Positions 1 through 11,123 of a stretch of DNA of 64,000 nucleotides are shown in pieces. Below the pieces are notes generated by a model. The model was not told the DNA's origin and searched no databases. It saw only the letters and a program-made list of their open reading frames with translations. The DNA is taken from positions 248,001 to 312,000 of the forward strand of contig JAAKBF010000203.1 in assembly GCA_012656075.1 (NCBI GenBank). Direction: 5' to 3'. The stretch's first letter is position 1, and every line of letters starts with the position of its first letter. A program made the position numbers and the translations under genes. Source of the DNA: Phytophthora hibernalis (taxonomy: Eukaryota > Oomycota > Peronosporomycetes > Peronosporales > Peronosporaceae).

Positions 1-373
1 CCTCGCGTTCTGCGATTCGCGAGTTCCAGAAGTACAACCCGACGCACATCGGTCACTATCTCGGTATGGATACCCACGACACGCCGCATATCACCCGAGG
101 CGGGCCATTGGTTCCAGGCATGGTGGTCACAGTGGAGCCGGGTATTTACTTGCCGAAGAATGACTTCGACCTTCCTGAGGAGTTCCGTGGTATCGGCATT
201 CGTATTGAGGATGATGTTGTGGTACGTTCTTGCAAGGATTGTTTATTTTGCTTTTCTCACGGGGCTCACGCGTGCGTGCGGCTGTTTCTTAGATCACGGA
301 GAATGGCATCGAGATTTCTACATCCAAGGTGCCAAAAGAGCTAGAAGCGATGAAGGCATTGCGGTTCGAGTAG
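1..373 (+). CDS. Xaa-Pro aminopeptidase (peptidase M24), 3' end only
   Basis: C-terminal part of a metal-dependent M24 aminopeptidase, which releases N-terminal residues preceding proline. The 5' part lies outside the window. Visible family signatures are a GHYLGMDTHD segment with metal-ligand and proton-shuttle histidines, VTVEPGIY with a ligand glutamate, and GIRIEDDV with the last ligand glutamate. A phase-0 intron spans about 222-292 (GTACGT...TTCTTAG). The last exon (293-373) encodes ITENGIEIS and ends at TAG, as in aminopeptidase P/Xaa-Pro aminopeptidase 3 proteins. Whether it is the mitochondrial or cytosolic form cannot be told without the N terminus. Confidence 0.88.
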
Positions 374-429
374 ACTAGGTACAAGAATAGCACTGAGAAT
401 GTCCTACTGGTTTCCCCATGCTACCACTA

Positions 430-956
430 TATGGTCGTGGGTGGCTACGATGCCCTGCAGCGCGTACGCAGCAGGTCCTTCCACCCACAAAATTTCCAGT
501 CTATTTGTACGGCAGCCCCCGCTGGGCGCTCTCAAGTCTTGTTGCTCCATGATTCCCCTTCGGCCCACTCCGGATCACCTCGTACTACCAGCACGTCTCG
601 TTGGTTCGTCCAGCATTGCTTCCGTCTCAGTTGTCCAGCACCGAGATGCTGCAGCAGCTGTCAAGGAAGCCCAACTTGGCTCGGTACTTTTGCAGCACAG
701 ACGAATGCATCCTGCTGAACAGCACCACGCAGAGCTTAGGCAGCAGCTCTGCCTCTGGCATCAGCGGCAGCAGCAAGTAGGGGCTCACCACGCCCTTCTG
801 CTTCCTGCTGCCTTATCTCAGCACATTGAGCAAGAGCTTCTGCACGTCCTCCACGTCCAGTCGCTTCTTGCTGCGAGCAGCTACAATCCAGGTGGCAAAG
901 TTCAGCAGAAAGTGGCTGTTGTCTCGGGTACTTCACGATCAGGTCCTCAGCGTACG
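430..956 (-). pseudogene. decayed coding-like stretch, unidentified
   Basis: Read on the minus strand, a frame through about 960-840 gives a plausible protein segment (YPRDNSHFLLNFATWIVAA, then KKRLDVEDVQKLLLNVL), followed by stops and frame changes. I do not recognise the parent gene. It lies directly downstream of, and collinear with, the eIF3g fragment at 963-1104, so it may be part of the same captured or duplicated segment. No intact ORF is supported. Confidence 0.3.
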
Positions 957-962
957 TCTTGG

Positions 963-1104
963 GCGTTGCCAAACTTGGCCCACTTCTTGCGCTCCTACGC
1001 GCGCTTGTTCACACGCTCGACCTCCGTCACCTTCTCGACCTTCTTAGAGATGACCTTTTCGCTGGCCTCGTTTACCTTCTACTCCACGATCTGACGCACG
1101 TCGT
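963..1104 (-). pseudogene. eIF3g pseudogene fragment
   Basis: The minus strand matches the 5' coding part of the intact eIF3g gene at 39348-40333 of this window. It covers the stretch that encodes GVRQIVEWKVNEAG through RKKWPKFG. The match is base by base with scattered substitutions; by eye roughly four in five bases agree. Two substitutions create stops: the Trp codon of VEW is TAG and a Leu codon in SKRALER is TAG. Substitution-type stops separate this true pseudogene from the homopolymer frame breaks seen in intact genes here. Only about 142 bp remain and no promoter, RRM or zinc knuckle is present. Confidence 0.85.
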
Positions 1105-1238
1105 AGACTAAATATCTTCTCTTATCCTTGCTCGCATCGGTGAAAGCTAAGCTGCGGCAATAATGCATCGTGCTGGAAAGGTTGATTAATCCAAATATTG
1201 TAGAAATCGCACCGATCTTTTTCAATACTGCACGCCGT

Positions 1239-2520
1239 TCAGCTATCAGGATCCGATTTACTCCAATTCCGTAACGTATCATAGTGGAGCGCTTTGAAAG
1301 CGTCATACTCTTGTCTGCGCATGATAAATTGAAAAATAATCAGCACGATACCGGGGCAATTGTGCAGTTGAAGATACATACCGAAGTTGGGCGATGAGCG
1401 TTGCCCTCTCAATCCGCGGCAAACTGTACAGCATAACCAATTTTTCATTTGGTTCTGTAGGTGGTGCTGCCACCTACGTGAAGGCACAACAAGGAGTTGC
1501 AAATAAAGGCTGTTTCTACATGTAGTGTGAGCGCAAAGCGAGGTACCTGACTGTTTGAATTTGGCTCACTTGACGAGTCCTCATTCACCATCCCTTCTTG
1601 TTGCGTACGATTGCGCTTACGAGAGCGGACCCCGCCACGCCGTTGCTTCTCGCCAGTCTGCTCTGCCGCAGGAGGTGGCAACACGCTGCGAGCCTCCTGC
1701 GACTCAGCAGCAGTGTATCGGACAGGAGCTGCCTTATCAACACGAATAGTAACACGCGAAGGCAACGCAGCAGAATTTCCCACGGTAGGCCTCGCTTTCA
1801 CAACCGTGCACCGCAGATGCAAGTCGCTGTTTTCCAGTGGAGCGAGGACCAAAAGACCTCCGTCTGGAAGCATGACCACCCCTGCCTATGATATCACCAC
1901 AGCATGCAACATTGCAAACTACGAGTCAAAACTGTAATTTTACACACCAGGTCTTCTTCGACGCGTCTCACCCGCTGACGAACTCTCAGGTACTTGGCAA
2001 AGTCCTGGAACGGAGCTTTATCACCATGCGTCGCTGGCCCCACCATTGTTTGCGGAGGCTGCATGCATCAAATCCGCAACAATTACAACATCCCCACTCT
2101 TAAACCACAGCCTCAACCCTCCAACTCCCGGCACTATTTTGCAGCGTTGCGTACATGTTGTCGACAGCAGGCGACGAGTTTGTCCACTTCGGCGTAGTCC
2201 ATGCGCTTGACGACGTCCACAGCACCCAGTCTGCCACCAACCAGCCCACCACAAGAATCAGAATCTCTCCCAGTCGTTCAGAGGTAAACGCGTCAACGGT
2301 TGTGTCTGCATCACCGAAAAGGAGCAGCCTCCAGTGCATCATAAGGCAACATTTCGACGTCTTGAGGTGCCCACCACGCCATTTCCAGCGCTAAAACTCA
2401 CCTAAGCGCCTCTATCGCGTCTAAATTCACCGTCGGGTACGGTTGCGACTGCGCCGCATCTGTGGCCGCCACGCAGTCGAAGAGATACTTGGATGACTTG
2501 TACACGGCGAACGCCACCAT
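1239..2520 (-). CDS. hypothetical protein, six exons, N-terminal hydrophobic segment
   Basis: Not recognised. Six exons join without a frame break: 2402-2520, 2155-2230, 1948-2058, 1547-1885, 1382-1473 and 1239-1314. All five introns are GT-AG, giving 270 residues. The product starts MVAFAVYKSSKYLFDCV. The open frame continues upstream into a strongly hydrophobic stretch (LLFFGVRLVFGVAMVAFAVY) with no ATG, so either the true start is missed or the short anchor is real. The middle has a GPATHGDKAPFQDF motif. A basic, Ser/Gln-rich linker follows around residues 165-210, and the tail is acidic/helical (LPRIERATLIAQLRQEYDAF). Exon continuity supports a real gene; the function is unknown. Confidence 0.6.
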
Positions 2521-2694
2521 CGCAACGCCAAATACCAAACGTACCCCAAAAAAGAGTAACCCCTTTGATGATGAAGACGAAATAAGGTTAACGTTAGCGC
2601 CAATTTACCGGGTACCCCTTTAATATCAGATCGAAATTCACATTATTTCAACCAATCGCATTTTCTCCCGCGATAAAGTACTTTACGATTGAAC
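2521..2694. promoter_or_regulatory. divergent intergenic region, unknown gene / MLH1
   Basis: Only 174 bp separate the start of the minus-strand unknown gene from the MLH1 ATG, so both promoters must lie here or overlap the first exons. An AT-rich block (about 2620-2660) precedes MLH1. I could not assign a specific initiator with confidence. Confidence 0.35.
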
Positions 2695-5666
2695 ATGGCG
2701 GAACCGGGACGTATCCAGCGGCTGAGGCCGGACGTGGTGAACCGCATCGCAGCCGGAGAGGTGGTGCACCGACCCGTGAACGCCGTGAAGGAGCTGCTGG
2801 AGAACGCGCTGGATGCGGGGCCACCCACGTGGCGGTTACGCTGAGCCAGGGCGGGCTGAAGCTGCTGCAGATCCAGGACAACGGCCGCGGCATCCAGCGC
2901 CAAGACCTGGAGATCGTGTGCGAGCGCTTCACCACCAGCAAACTCAAGAGCTTCGAGGACCTCAAGGAAATCCACAGCTTCGGCTTCCGGGGCGAAGCGC
3001 TCGCCAGTATTTCCCATGTGGCGCACGTGACGATCACGTCCAGGACGGCGGACCAGCCGTGCGCGTACAAGTGAGAGCAGTTGCAACGTTGCAATTGATA
3101 TTGCGATGCAGAGGAGGGAGTTTCAGTGGCTGATGTGTTTGTGGACGTGATTGTAGAGCTTCGTATCGTGATGGGAAGCTGGTGGCCAAGAGACCGGGGA
3201 GTCCAAGGACCCCAAGCCGTGTGCGGGAAGAACGGCACACATATTGTGGTGGGTGGTGTAGAGGTGTTAATGAGGGAAGAACGAGGGACTAAAAGATGCG
3301 GGTGGATTGCTGACTGTATGTTAAAGGTGGAGGATTTGTTTTACAACCTGAACACGAGGAAGCAGGCGTTGAAGAACGCGTCGGAGCAGTATACCCGCAT
3401 TTTGGACGTGGTGCAGAAGTATGCTATTCATTTCGCCGCGAAGAATGTGGGGTTTGTATGCAAGAAGGTACGTAGTATGGGTTAGTGTCTTGTTAACCAC
3501 CTGCGTTTCTAGGTTCTGATCGCTGTGTTTTTGCATGCGTTTTCCTAGCATCGCGAAGCTTCATGTGGTGTCAACACGACGCAAAGCTCATCTCAACTGG
3601 ACGCGATTCGCTCAATATACGGCAGCAAGCTTGCAAGCGAACTTACACCCTTTGAACATGAGAGAAATGCCACAGCTGCAGGATCGATGGACCTTCAGCG
3701 CCATGTCCGGGTTACATCAGCAACGCCAACTACCAGTAAGTCCTGCTGTTTGCTGAAGGGTTCCTTGGACTCAATTTAACCATAACTCTGGTTTGCCTGA
3801 CCTTGTGGATATCGTGCTGCCAGTATGAAAAAGAGCCACTTCATCCTCTTCATCAATGACCGGCTTGTCGAATGCCCAGCACTCAAACGAGCCTGTGAGT
3901 ACGTATACTCGCTTTATTTACCCAAGAACACACATCCATTTGTTTATTTGAGCATGGAGCTTCCTCCTCGCAACATCGATGTAAATGTCCATCCGACAAA
4001 ACGAGAGGTTCGTTGCGCAAATGCATTGGTTTTGAGAGGTGGCAGGTACTGAGCTGATATTTTGCCTCCTATTAGGTACACTTCCTTCATGAGGAAGATA
4101 TCGTCGACTCAATCAGCCAAGCAATTGAAAAAAGCTGAAAGGTAGTAATGAAAGTCGAAGCTTCTCGGTCCAGCCGATCACTGCTATGCTGGGGATCTCG
4201 TCAGCGAGCAGTGGCGATGCATCGGTGAAACAGCGTCGACGCGAAAGTGTAATGGAAGAGGAAGAGAAGAAGGAGGCAGGGTCAAGTGGTGATGAAACCA
4301 AGAAGCATGAGAGTGACAGCGAGGATGATGCTGATCGGTCGGTCGACTCGATCGAGTTGGACCTAAGTCAAAAGCCTGCACCGCCGTCCAAGAAGTATCA
4401 TCCAGCTTTGGTAAGTTTATGAGAGCTCTGTCTTCAGTGTCTACTTGTACCGGTATGATCCGAAAATGCACCACCTGATTATTTTATGCTTGACCTAGGC
4501 ACCGCAGCGTTTGGTGCGCACTGACCATCGCTCAAACACAATAGACAAGTACTGCTTCCTCGGGTCGCAGAAGACTCAGTTATCGCAACTTTCCCGGTTA
4601 TCACAGTCAAATTCCCAGAGTAGAGCAGAGGAACGCGACGCTACCCCAGACAGACCATCAAAGCGAAACGATCCAATGAACAGTGACTCCAGTGCGGCAA
4701 GTCCTCTCAACCCCAAGAAAAGAAAACTGTCTGAAGCCCAAGGTGTGTACTTTTCGATGTTGCCTGTGTGTGTGCGTCTTTTTAACATCCCTTTGTGGCT
4801 TGCGAATGAATAGAACACGAGCCGGAGGGCGAAGCTGACCGGCGAGGAAGTTTGGAAGCAACCCAAACTCCTCAAATGCTATCCAGTGTTCAGAACTTGT
4901 TGATCTTGATGCGCCAAAAGAAGAACAAGGCGCTTGGAAGGGTAGGGGCCTTTCTAACGTGCAAGGGATTCTTTATGGGGTCCTTACCTCTTTCGTTTGT
5001 TGCCCTCAGCTTTTTCGCGAGCACAGCTTCGTGGGTGTCGTCGATAAGCATTTCTCGCTAGTGCAATACCGGACGAAGCTGTACACCGTCCGGCACGATG
5101 AAGTCGCCTTTCACGTGTTTTACCAGCAAGTGCTGCTGCAGTTCGGTGAGACGCGGGCGATTGCCCTCCAGACACCGTTTCCAATCTACGATTTAGTGCT
5201 GAAGGCACTCAAGAACCCTAGCAATGGCTACGATGAAGAAGATGGCCCAAGAGAGCAGCTCGCTGGTGAAATCAAAGCGCTGCTGGTCGCCAATGGCCCC
5301 ATGCTGGCCGAGTACTTCTCGCTCGACATCGACTCGCAGGGCATGCTGCGCTCTTTGCCACAACTGCTACCCGACCACAAGCCGTCGATCCATTCACTGC
5401 CGGAGTTTGTGTTCCACCTTGCGACCGAAGTGAACTGGGAGGAAGAAGAGCCGTGCTTCGAGAGCGTAGCCCAAGTGCTCGCGCGCTGGTACGGCGAGCT
5501 GCGGTACCCGGGCAACGCCGAGCGAGAGGCTCTAGTGCTGGAGCACGTGCTGTACCCAGCCACCAAGGCGGCGACGTTTTGCCCGCCCAACGAGCTCAAC
5601 GACGCGCAGCTCATTACGCCCGTGGCCTGCCTCACCAACCTCTACAAGATTTTCGAGCGGTGCTGA
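2695..5666 (+). CDS. MLH1: DNA mismatch repair protein MLH1
   Basis: MutL-alpha subunit: a GHKL ATPase that couples mismatch recognition to excision in the nucleus. The N-terminal ATPase motifs are clear: IAAGEVVHRPVNAVKELLEN (ATP/Mg asparagine), DNGRGI and FGFRGEALASI. These are followed by VEDLFYNLNTRKQALKN and the transducer segment FILFINDRLVE...YLPKNTHPFVYLSMEL...VNVHPTK. The acidic linker is followed by the C-terminal dimerisation region (HSFVGVVDKHF, EDGPREQLAG, ATEVNWEEEEPCFES) and ends in the eukaryotic MLH1 tail FERC. Exons inferred: 2695-3070, 3157-3248, 3327-3467, 3549-3735, 3824-4007, 4076-4410, 4499-4742 and 4814 to the end; splicing near 4940-5010 is unresolved. Five one-base homopolymer deficits (about 2817, 3196, 3225, 3709 and 4128) break the frame while conservation continues on both sides, so I treat the gene as intact with sequencing errors. 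Confidence 0.93.
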
Positions 5667-6010
5667 GCGCAGCAGTGAAGTGCAAGTCAAAGATCGCGCC
5701 CTGCCCGTGTGCAACTCAGAAATGCATGGAGCGTCAAAACATACTTTAACGACACGTAGACTGCTGCCAGCCACGAGAAGCGCAGATGGAGAAGGTGTCC
5801 ACCTCAAGTCTCAAGTGGCTCATCAAGTCCAGTTCCATTCGAGCCGCACCATCTGGCTCAACATAATACTCAAAGGCTGCATACATTCAAATACACTTTC
5901 ACTTGTTTTCACTGAGATCGGAGGGTCTCTCCCAGCAGCAACTCGACGAAATAAAGTGCGAGACGGCGCCCGAGTGTCCTTGACGTCTCCCCCACTCCTG
6001 CACGTGGCCC
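5667..6010. other. intergenic, MLH1 to PAS-kinase gene
   Basis: 344 bp with no supported ORF, repeat or RNA gene. It must hold the MLH1 3' UTR and the promoter of the PAS-kinase gene. I see no convincing initiator consensus. Confidence 0.5.
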
Positions 6011-8206
6011 ATGAACAGCAACAAGACGCACTCGGTGCATTTCGATCCGTCGGTGCGCGCGGACCCGGACAGCGGGCGCTCAACGGCGGCCGCCCCGCCG
6101 CCCGCCAAGCGCCATAGCGTCGTGCACAAGATCCTGCTGCAGACGATGGGCGAGCAGTTCGAGGACACGACGCTGCCGGCCGTGCAAAGCTTCGTGGCCG
6201 GCGTGGAGAGCTACTGTGCGAGCACCGAGAGTCTGGCCAGTCTGGGCAAGTCGCTGTACACGTCCCCGGCGTTCGTCTTCGTGGTGGACGAAGTCATGCG
6301 CGTGATCCTGTGGAACGACTGCGCCGTGAAGCTCTGCGGCTACTCGCGCGAGGAGATGGCTGGCCGTAACCTGCTCAAGGAGCTGCCGTACCTGGTCCCC
6401 CACCCACGGCCACAGTGCTGGCGGACGCGCTGGCTCATTGTGTGCGGGGCGCTCCCGTGGCCAGTGTCATGCTGGAGTTCACGAGCAGAGAGCAGGCCAA
6501 AGTGACGCTGTTGGGGTCCTGCACCCCACTCGTCGGCAACCCCGTGGGCTCGGGGATGCTCGTGGTGGCCCAGGATCTGACCCACTTGCCATTTGCCATG
6601 GTGGACAAGAAGGCGCTAGCGGAGACGCCTGCAGTGCTGGACCAGACACAGGGAACTCGTACGTTGAGGAGGAGGAACTTTGTGTGAAGGTTGGCACTGA
6701 CTGTTTTTGGTGTGTTAGCTTCAGAGGCGCCGGAGGCTGATGTTGTGGTGCCGGTGATGCAAGCGGCTACTGTTGCGGCGCAGAGTGCAGTCCCGGTGGC
6801 GGCCCCAGTTTCGTCGAACGCGTCCAAGATCCCAGGATGGAGTGAAATCGCGCCCAACTACTCGATTGAGTGTGTGCTTGGACAGGGAAGTTACGGACAG
6901 GTGGTGCGCTGCAAGCACCACCCGACGGGTGAGATCGTGGCTATCAAGAAGATCCAGAACGTGTTTTCGGACCCGATTGACGCCAAGCGTATCCTTCGGG
7001 AATTGTGCATCCTGCGCCAGCTACGACACCCCAACATTGTGCAGATTCGTGAAATTATCGCGCCAGTCGACGTTGATACCTTCCAGGACCTCTTCGTCGT
7101 GTTCGAGTACCTGCCGTCGGATCTGGAAAAGCTGCTCCATTCGCCACAGTTCCTCACGGCAGAGCACTTGCGCTGGTTACTTCTGGACTTGCTCAAGGCA
7201 CTGAAGTACATGCACTCCGCGGAGATTGTGCACCGCGACCTCAAGCCGGCCAATGTTTTATTAAACCTGTCACCTGTCGCCATAAAAATTTGCGATTTTG
7301 GACTTGCACGTGGGCTCTCGTCGTCAGCGTCCACGACGGGGCGCAAGCGGAAGCGTCTAGGCGATGGCTCCACCCCGGACGAAAGCACTTTGCAGGAGTT
7401 GGCGTCCACCCACGAACGCCTGCGCGTCGCATTCAACGCCAGCTCACAGAACACGTTGTTACCCGTTGGTATCGCGCTCCTGAAATTATTTTCCGCGATC
7501 ACGACTACTCTGCTGCTATCGACGTGTGGTCGGTACGTCGTTGAAGTTTGATCCTGCGCGAGTCAACCGACCGTTTGTAAGTCTAACATTTTGTTTGGTG
7601 TTGCTGCAGGTGGGGTGCATCTTTGCTGAGCTATTGAGTATGCAGAAAAGTAGTGTGCCATCGCACTACCAACGCGAACCCATTTTCCCGGGTGTATCCT
7701 GCTTCCCGCTAAGCCCTGGTGCGGGACAAGTAGCGTTACCGCAGGACAGCCGAGACCAACTAAATACGATCTTGGACGTGCTGGGTACGATGGAGGAAGA
7801 GGATATTGCTGAGATTGCAGACCCCGACGTACAGTTCTACCTTCGTAGCTTGCCACCCCGGCCAAAGCGCAACCTACAGGAGATGTACCCTGGAGCTGAA
7901 CCAGAGGCGATTGACCTGCTCACATGGATGCTCAAGATGAACCCGCAGAAGCGCGCAACTTTGGACGAAGCCTTATCACACAAGTACCTGGCAAGTATTC
8001 GGTCGCTAGAAGAAGAGATCGTAGCACCTGGAACGATCCAGCTCGAATTTGACGAGAAGAAGATGAACGTTGTGGAGATTCGTCAGCGAATGATTAGCGA
8101 GATCCGATTCTACCACCCAGCAGCCGGTAAAAATGCCGTAGCAAGCTCTGCCACGCGAGCTTCGCAGCCGAATGGTGGCGTTGCCAAAAAGGCCAAGCAA
8201 GGGTAA
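6011..8206 (+). CDS. PAS domain + MAP-kinase-like CMGC protein kinase
   Basis: The N-terminal part has a PAS sensor domain (about residues 75-190; FVFVVDEVMRVILWNDCAVK, GYSREEMAGRNL, then SREQAKVTLLGSCTPL). The C-terminal half is a CMGC kinase: VLGQGSYGQVV glycine loop, VAIKK lysine, HRDLKPANVLL catalytic loop, DFGLARGL, and a TRWYRAPEII P+1 loop. The activation segment is unusual. About 45 basic/Ser residues are inserted after DFGLARGL, and the canonical TEY lip reads TEH. Exons: 6011-6658, 6719-7532 and 7610-8206. Two one-base cytosine deficits (6397-6401 and about 7424) break the frame; conservation resumes at once. A soluble stress- or ligand-sensing MAPK is inferred. Phosphorylation of the TxY tyrosine cannot occur as read. 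Confidence 0.85.
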
Positions 8207-8342
8207 GGACCAAGGACATACTTAACACAACAGTAGACCAATCCAGTTCTTTATATTGTAGTATGATATCCGCATTCCTCTCCTCACGTACCCCTCAAGT
8301 TGAGCGAATGCCAATGCAGTTAGGTACTTCAGGAAGTATTAC

Positions 8343-8366
8343 AGTAATGTGCGTCAATAAGGAACA
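8343..8366 (+). repeat. left arm of outer inverted repeat
   Basis: 24 bp (AGTAATGTGCGTCAATAAGG plus AACA) that recur exactly in inverted orientation at 11124-11147. The pair encloses the Harbinger element but lies 140-300 bp outside its TIRs, so it belongs to another, older element or a MITE that the Harbinger copy entered. No clean target duplication was found at its outer edges. Confidence 0.7.
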
Positions 8367-8500
8367 CCTGATATATAAAGACTTATGAGGGATACACGCG
8401 CCGACAAGCAAAAAAGAAAGGACATTGTACTGATTTAGTTAAGTAGAAAGTTAGAGTCGAATGCAGCCAGCACTTCTTCATTAGTGGTTGTCAGACTTGG

Positions 8501-9834
8501 ATGCAAGCTGCGAATCCAAGAGAATATTTTAGCCAACGAAAATGCACTAACTTTGACTACCTCTCTAAGATCGATCCAAGCTCGGATCCAAACAGCGACC
8601 TTTGGGCCACTCCCCACGACGCCAACTCGAAGTCGCAAGAGAAAAGTGATGAGCGCTATCGGCAAGCTCTGGCGATAGGCACTAGGCAGCTGAATGACGA
8701 CGACGACAGCTCCAGTGCAGATGAGGAGCTAGACGAGATTTCAGCTCTGTACGTTGTCCTGAGCGCTAAACGGTACATCTCTTCTCGACGACGTGTTCCG
8801 CAATCACCCTCCAGGATTCGGTTTTACCTGGGAAGTATGCCCGAATCTGAATTCAAACTTCACTTTCGACTGTCCCGCCAGGTTTTCTTAGCCGTGTGCA
8901 CCCTTATTGGCGATCATGAAGAGTTCCATAGCGTCCCTGGAAAACAACAAAAGATGAGCGTGGAGCTACATCTTATGGGACTGCTAAAGACACTCGGATC
9001 GACAGACGGCGAAGGCCATTCAGCCGACTTTCGCTCCGTAGGCAGCCATACGTCTGAGGCCCTCTTAGCCAAGCGGACGATACGGGCGCTTAATAGCTTT
9101 CGGAGCAAGGTGATTGTGTGGCCGGATGCTGAAGAGCGAGGCGAGATATCGACAAGAATAAAGAGTTCGTCTACGCTGCCAAATTGTATTGGTATGATTG
9201 ACGGGACGATGTTTCCGCTGCTGACTCGACCCCAAGATCATGGTGAAGACTATTTCTCAAGAAAGGCTTCATACGCAATTAACGGCTTGGTGGTTTGTGA
9301 TGACCTTTGTCGCATTCGTTACGAGAACGTGGGGTGGCCCGGTTCCAGCCACGACAATCGAGTTTGGCGGAATTGCAAAGTGTCTCTGCGACGAGATCTG
9401 TTTTTTTAACGATGACCAGTATTTGCTTGGTGACTCGGCCTACCAAGCCTCCCGAGTACTTATTCCGGCTTTTGAAACATCGCAAGGTGCCCAGCTTGAC
9501 GTTAAAAACCTTCTTCAACGAATGCTTGGCCAAAGTTCGCATTCGTGTTGAGCGTTGCATCGGAATGCTCAAAGGCCGCTTTCCACTGCTAAGAAAGCTG
9601 TGGTGCGCACTTCGAAACAAAACGGAAATGACAGACGCAATCAGTGTGATTTGAGCTTGCATGATCCTGCACAACATGGCTATTGAAGATCCAATCCCAG
9701 CTGAATGGATTCAACCCGAGCCTAGTGGCGGAGATGTAGTCGATGACGAGGAAGATCAATTAAGCTATGACGGTACAACGGGTGCAGATCGGCGTGAATT
9801 TTTGCGAGATTTAGTGTTCGACAATTGGTTCTGA
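8501..9834 (+). CDS. Harbinger (HARBI1-like) DDE transposase
   Basis: Cut-and-paste transposase of the PIF/Harbinger superfamily. Catalytic block one is LPNCIGMIDGTMFPL (first Asp). Block two is YLLGDSAYQAS (second Asp). Block three is RVERCIGMLKGRFPLL (Glu). An ILHNMAIED motif and an acidic tail follow, ending DLVFDNWF. The first ATG (8501) lies inside the left TIR; the true start could be internal. Two frame breaks fall in homopolymers (T7 near 9405 and A5 near 9503). One TGA (about 9652) in VI-stop-ACMILHN is a substitution and probably a genuine nonsense mutation. The N-terminal 110 residues are acidic and low complexity. Confidence 0.85.
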
Positions 9835-9853
9835 AGCGTACTTCGCGTCAGTG

Positions 9854-10644
9854 CTAACTACCGGTATCACGAAGAAGGCGATCTACTTCGTCGACCAAGA
9901 CCCCACTGTCGAGAAGCTGCCTGTGGGCGAGCACGAGCTGCACGAGAGCGTCGCGCTTTGCGGCTTGTAGCTGAACTTGTTTTAAAGCCGGCGTGGTCCT
10001 CCTTCAACTTGACTTCGCGCTGCTTTAGCTCCAGCTTGGTCTCCTCCAGCTGTAGCATTCGCCTAGCCTTTGGCGCCCTCTGTTTACTCGCAGCACTCTG
10101 TTGGTCCAGCAGCTTTTCGACGGGGTTCTTCGTCTGGAGTTTTCCATCCCCGGCGGTATCTTCGAGAGCAAGTGGGCGCTTTTCACCTCTCTGAATTATT
10201 GCACTTAGACGTTCCTCCTCCTCGTCGATGTCGTCTGAAGTGACAGGAGGGCGGGCAGAGGGGCGTGACTCGAACACATCCGCGAGCTGGTAGTAGTAGG
10301 GACAGCGCTTCAGGATCTCGCCTCGTAAGGTCGACTCGCTCGTGATGCCGGAGGCTGTCTGAGCCTGTAAGTCGACAGCCTCACGGAACTGCTTCTCAAT
10401 GGTGTTGATTTTTCACGGACGTCCCCAGTCGTGCGGTGCTGGATCCCAGCGGCCATCAACTCGGCAACGATTTCCTTTAGCAAAGCCTCCTTGGTGTTTC
10501 CGCTGTTGCGGTCACTCCCCGCCATTTGTTGTAGTTCGTCTCCGTTGAGAGCCAATCCAGGACGACCTGAAGAGAAGACTTGCCCTCGATCACACCGTCA
10601 CGGTCCCAGAAGACCAGCTTCTTCTTGGCGCGCTTCCCGCTCAT
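9854..10644 (-). CDS. Harbinger helper protein, Myb/SANT-like
   Basis: Second gene of the transposon, convergent with the transposase. Start MSGKRAKKK at 10644. The N-terminal part (VVLDWLSTETNYNKWRG, then ALLKEIVAELMAAGI, TGDVREKI) matches the tryptophan-containing Myb/SANT-like DNA-binding domain that accompanies oomycete Harbinger elements. The middle has RCPYYYQLADVF, and the C-terminal third is a charged coiled coil (LEETKLELKQREVKLKED). In known Harbinger systems the Myb-like partner helps nuclear import and TIR recognition. The frame breaks near 10558, 10410 and 9985 are single-base deficits in G or A runs. An upstream in-frame ATG inside the right TIR region also exists, but the codons before MSGKRAK look non-coding. 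Confidence 0.75.
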
Positions 10645-11123
10645 CTTCGATGTGTTGCGATCTGTGGGGAGTTCGGTGTACCGCACATATCTTAGAGTCC
10701 AAATGATCTCGTAGAAGCCGAGAGCATGGGTAAGATCACTTGGAATGCAAGAAATTTTTAGCCAATGAACATAGTCGAACCTGCTTGGATTCGCGCCTTG
10801 CATCCAAGTCTGACAACCACTATTGTAGAAGCAGGCACGCGGACGTGCGTCAAGCTTATCAGCGGCAGATTGGACTGTGGTCGACAATGCGCCAAGTATT
10901 CCTGACGGACGAACCGGCCCGATTTGGATACATAACGTATCTCGACCAAATTCAAATTATCAATTCGCCCTATGATTAGCGGAATCTTATCTCAACAGCC
11001 AATCAAATGACTCAATGGATACAATTCCATCCAGAATGGTTCTGATTGTTAACTAAAGCCAGTACCCACTGCATTCCCTCTCCCAGATGTTTAAAATGTT
11101 TCAAAGGATATTAATTGTCACCC

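Larger units (their letters stand above)
8483..10821. mobile_element. PIF/Harbinger DNA transposon, two genes, TIRs and 3-bp TSD
   Basis: A 2339-bp element with terminal inverted repeats of about 38 bp (8483-8520 and 10784-10821; AGTGGTTGTCAGACTTGGAT then GCAAG, two mismatches further in). It is flanked by ATT on both sides (8480-8482 and 10822-10824), matching the 3-bp duplication usual for this superfamily. Inside are a plus-strand DDE transposase and a minus-strand Myb/SANT-like helper, converging with about 19 bp between their stop codons. Both 5' ends abut or enter the TIRs. The transposase carries one in-frame TGA, so this copy may be inactive. Confidence 0.85.

Noticed and set aside
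2695..5666. MLH1 as a pseudogene
   Set aside because: All breaks are one-base run changes with full conservation on both sides, GT-AG introns and an intact FERC end; the same error type affects unrelated essential genes here.
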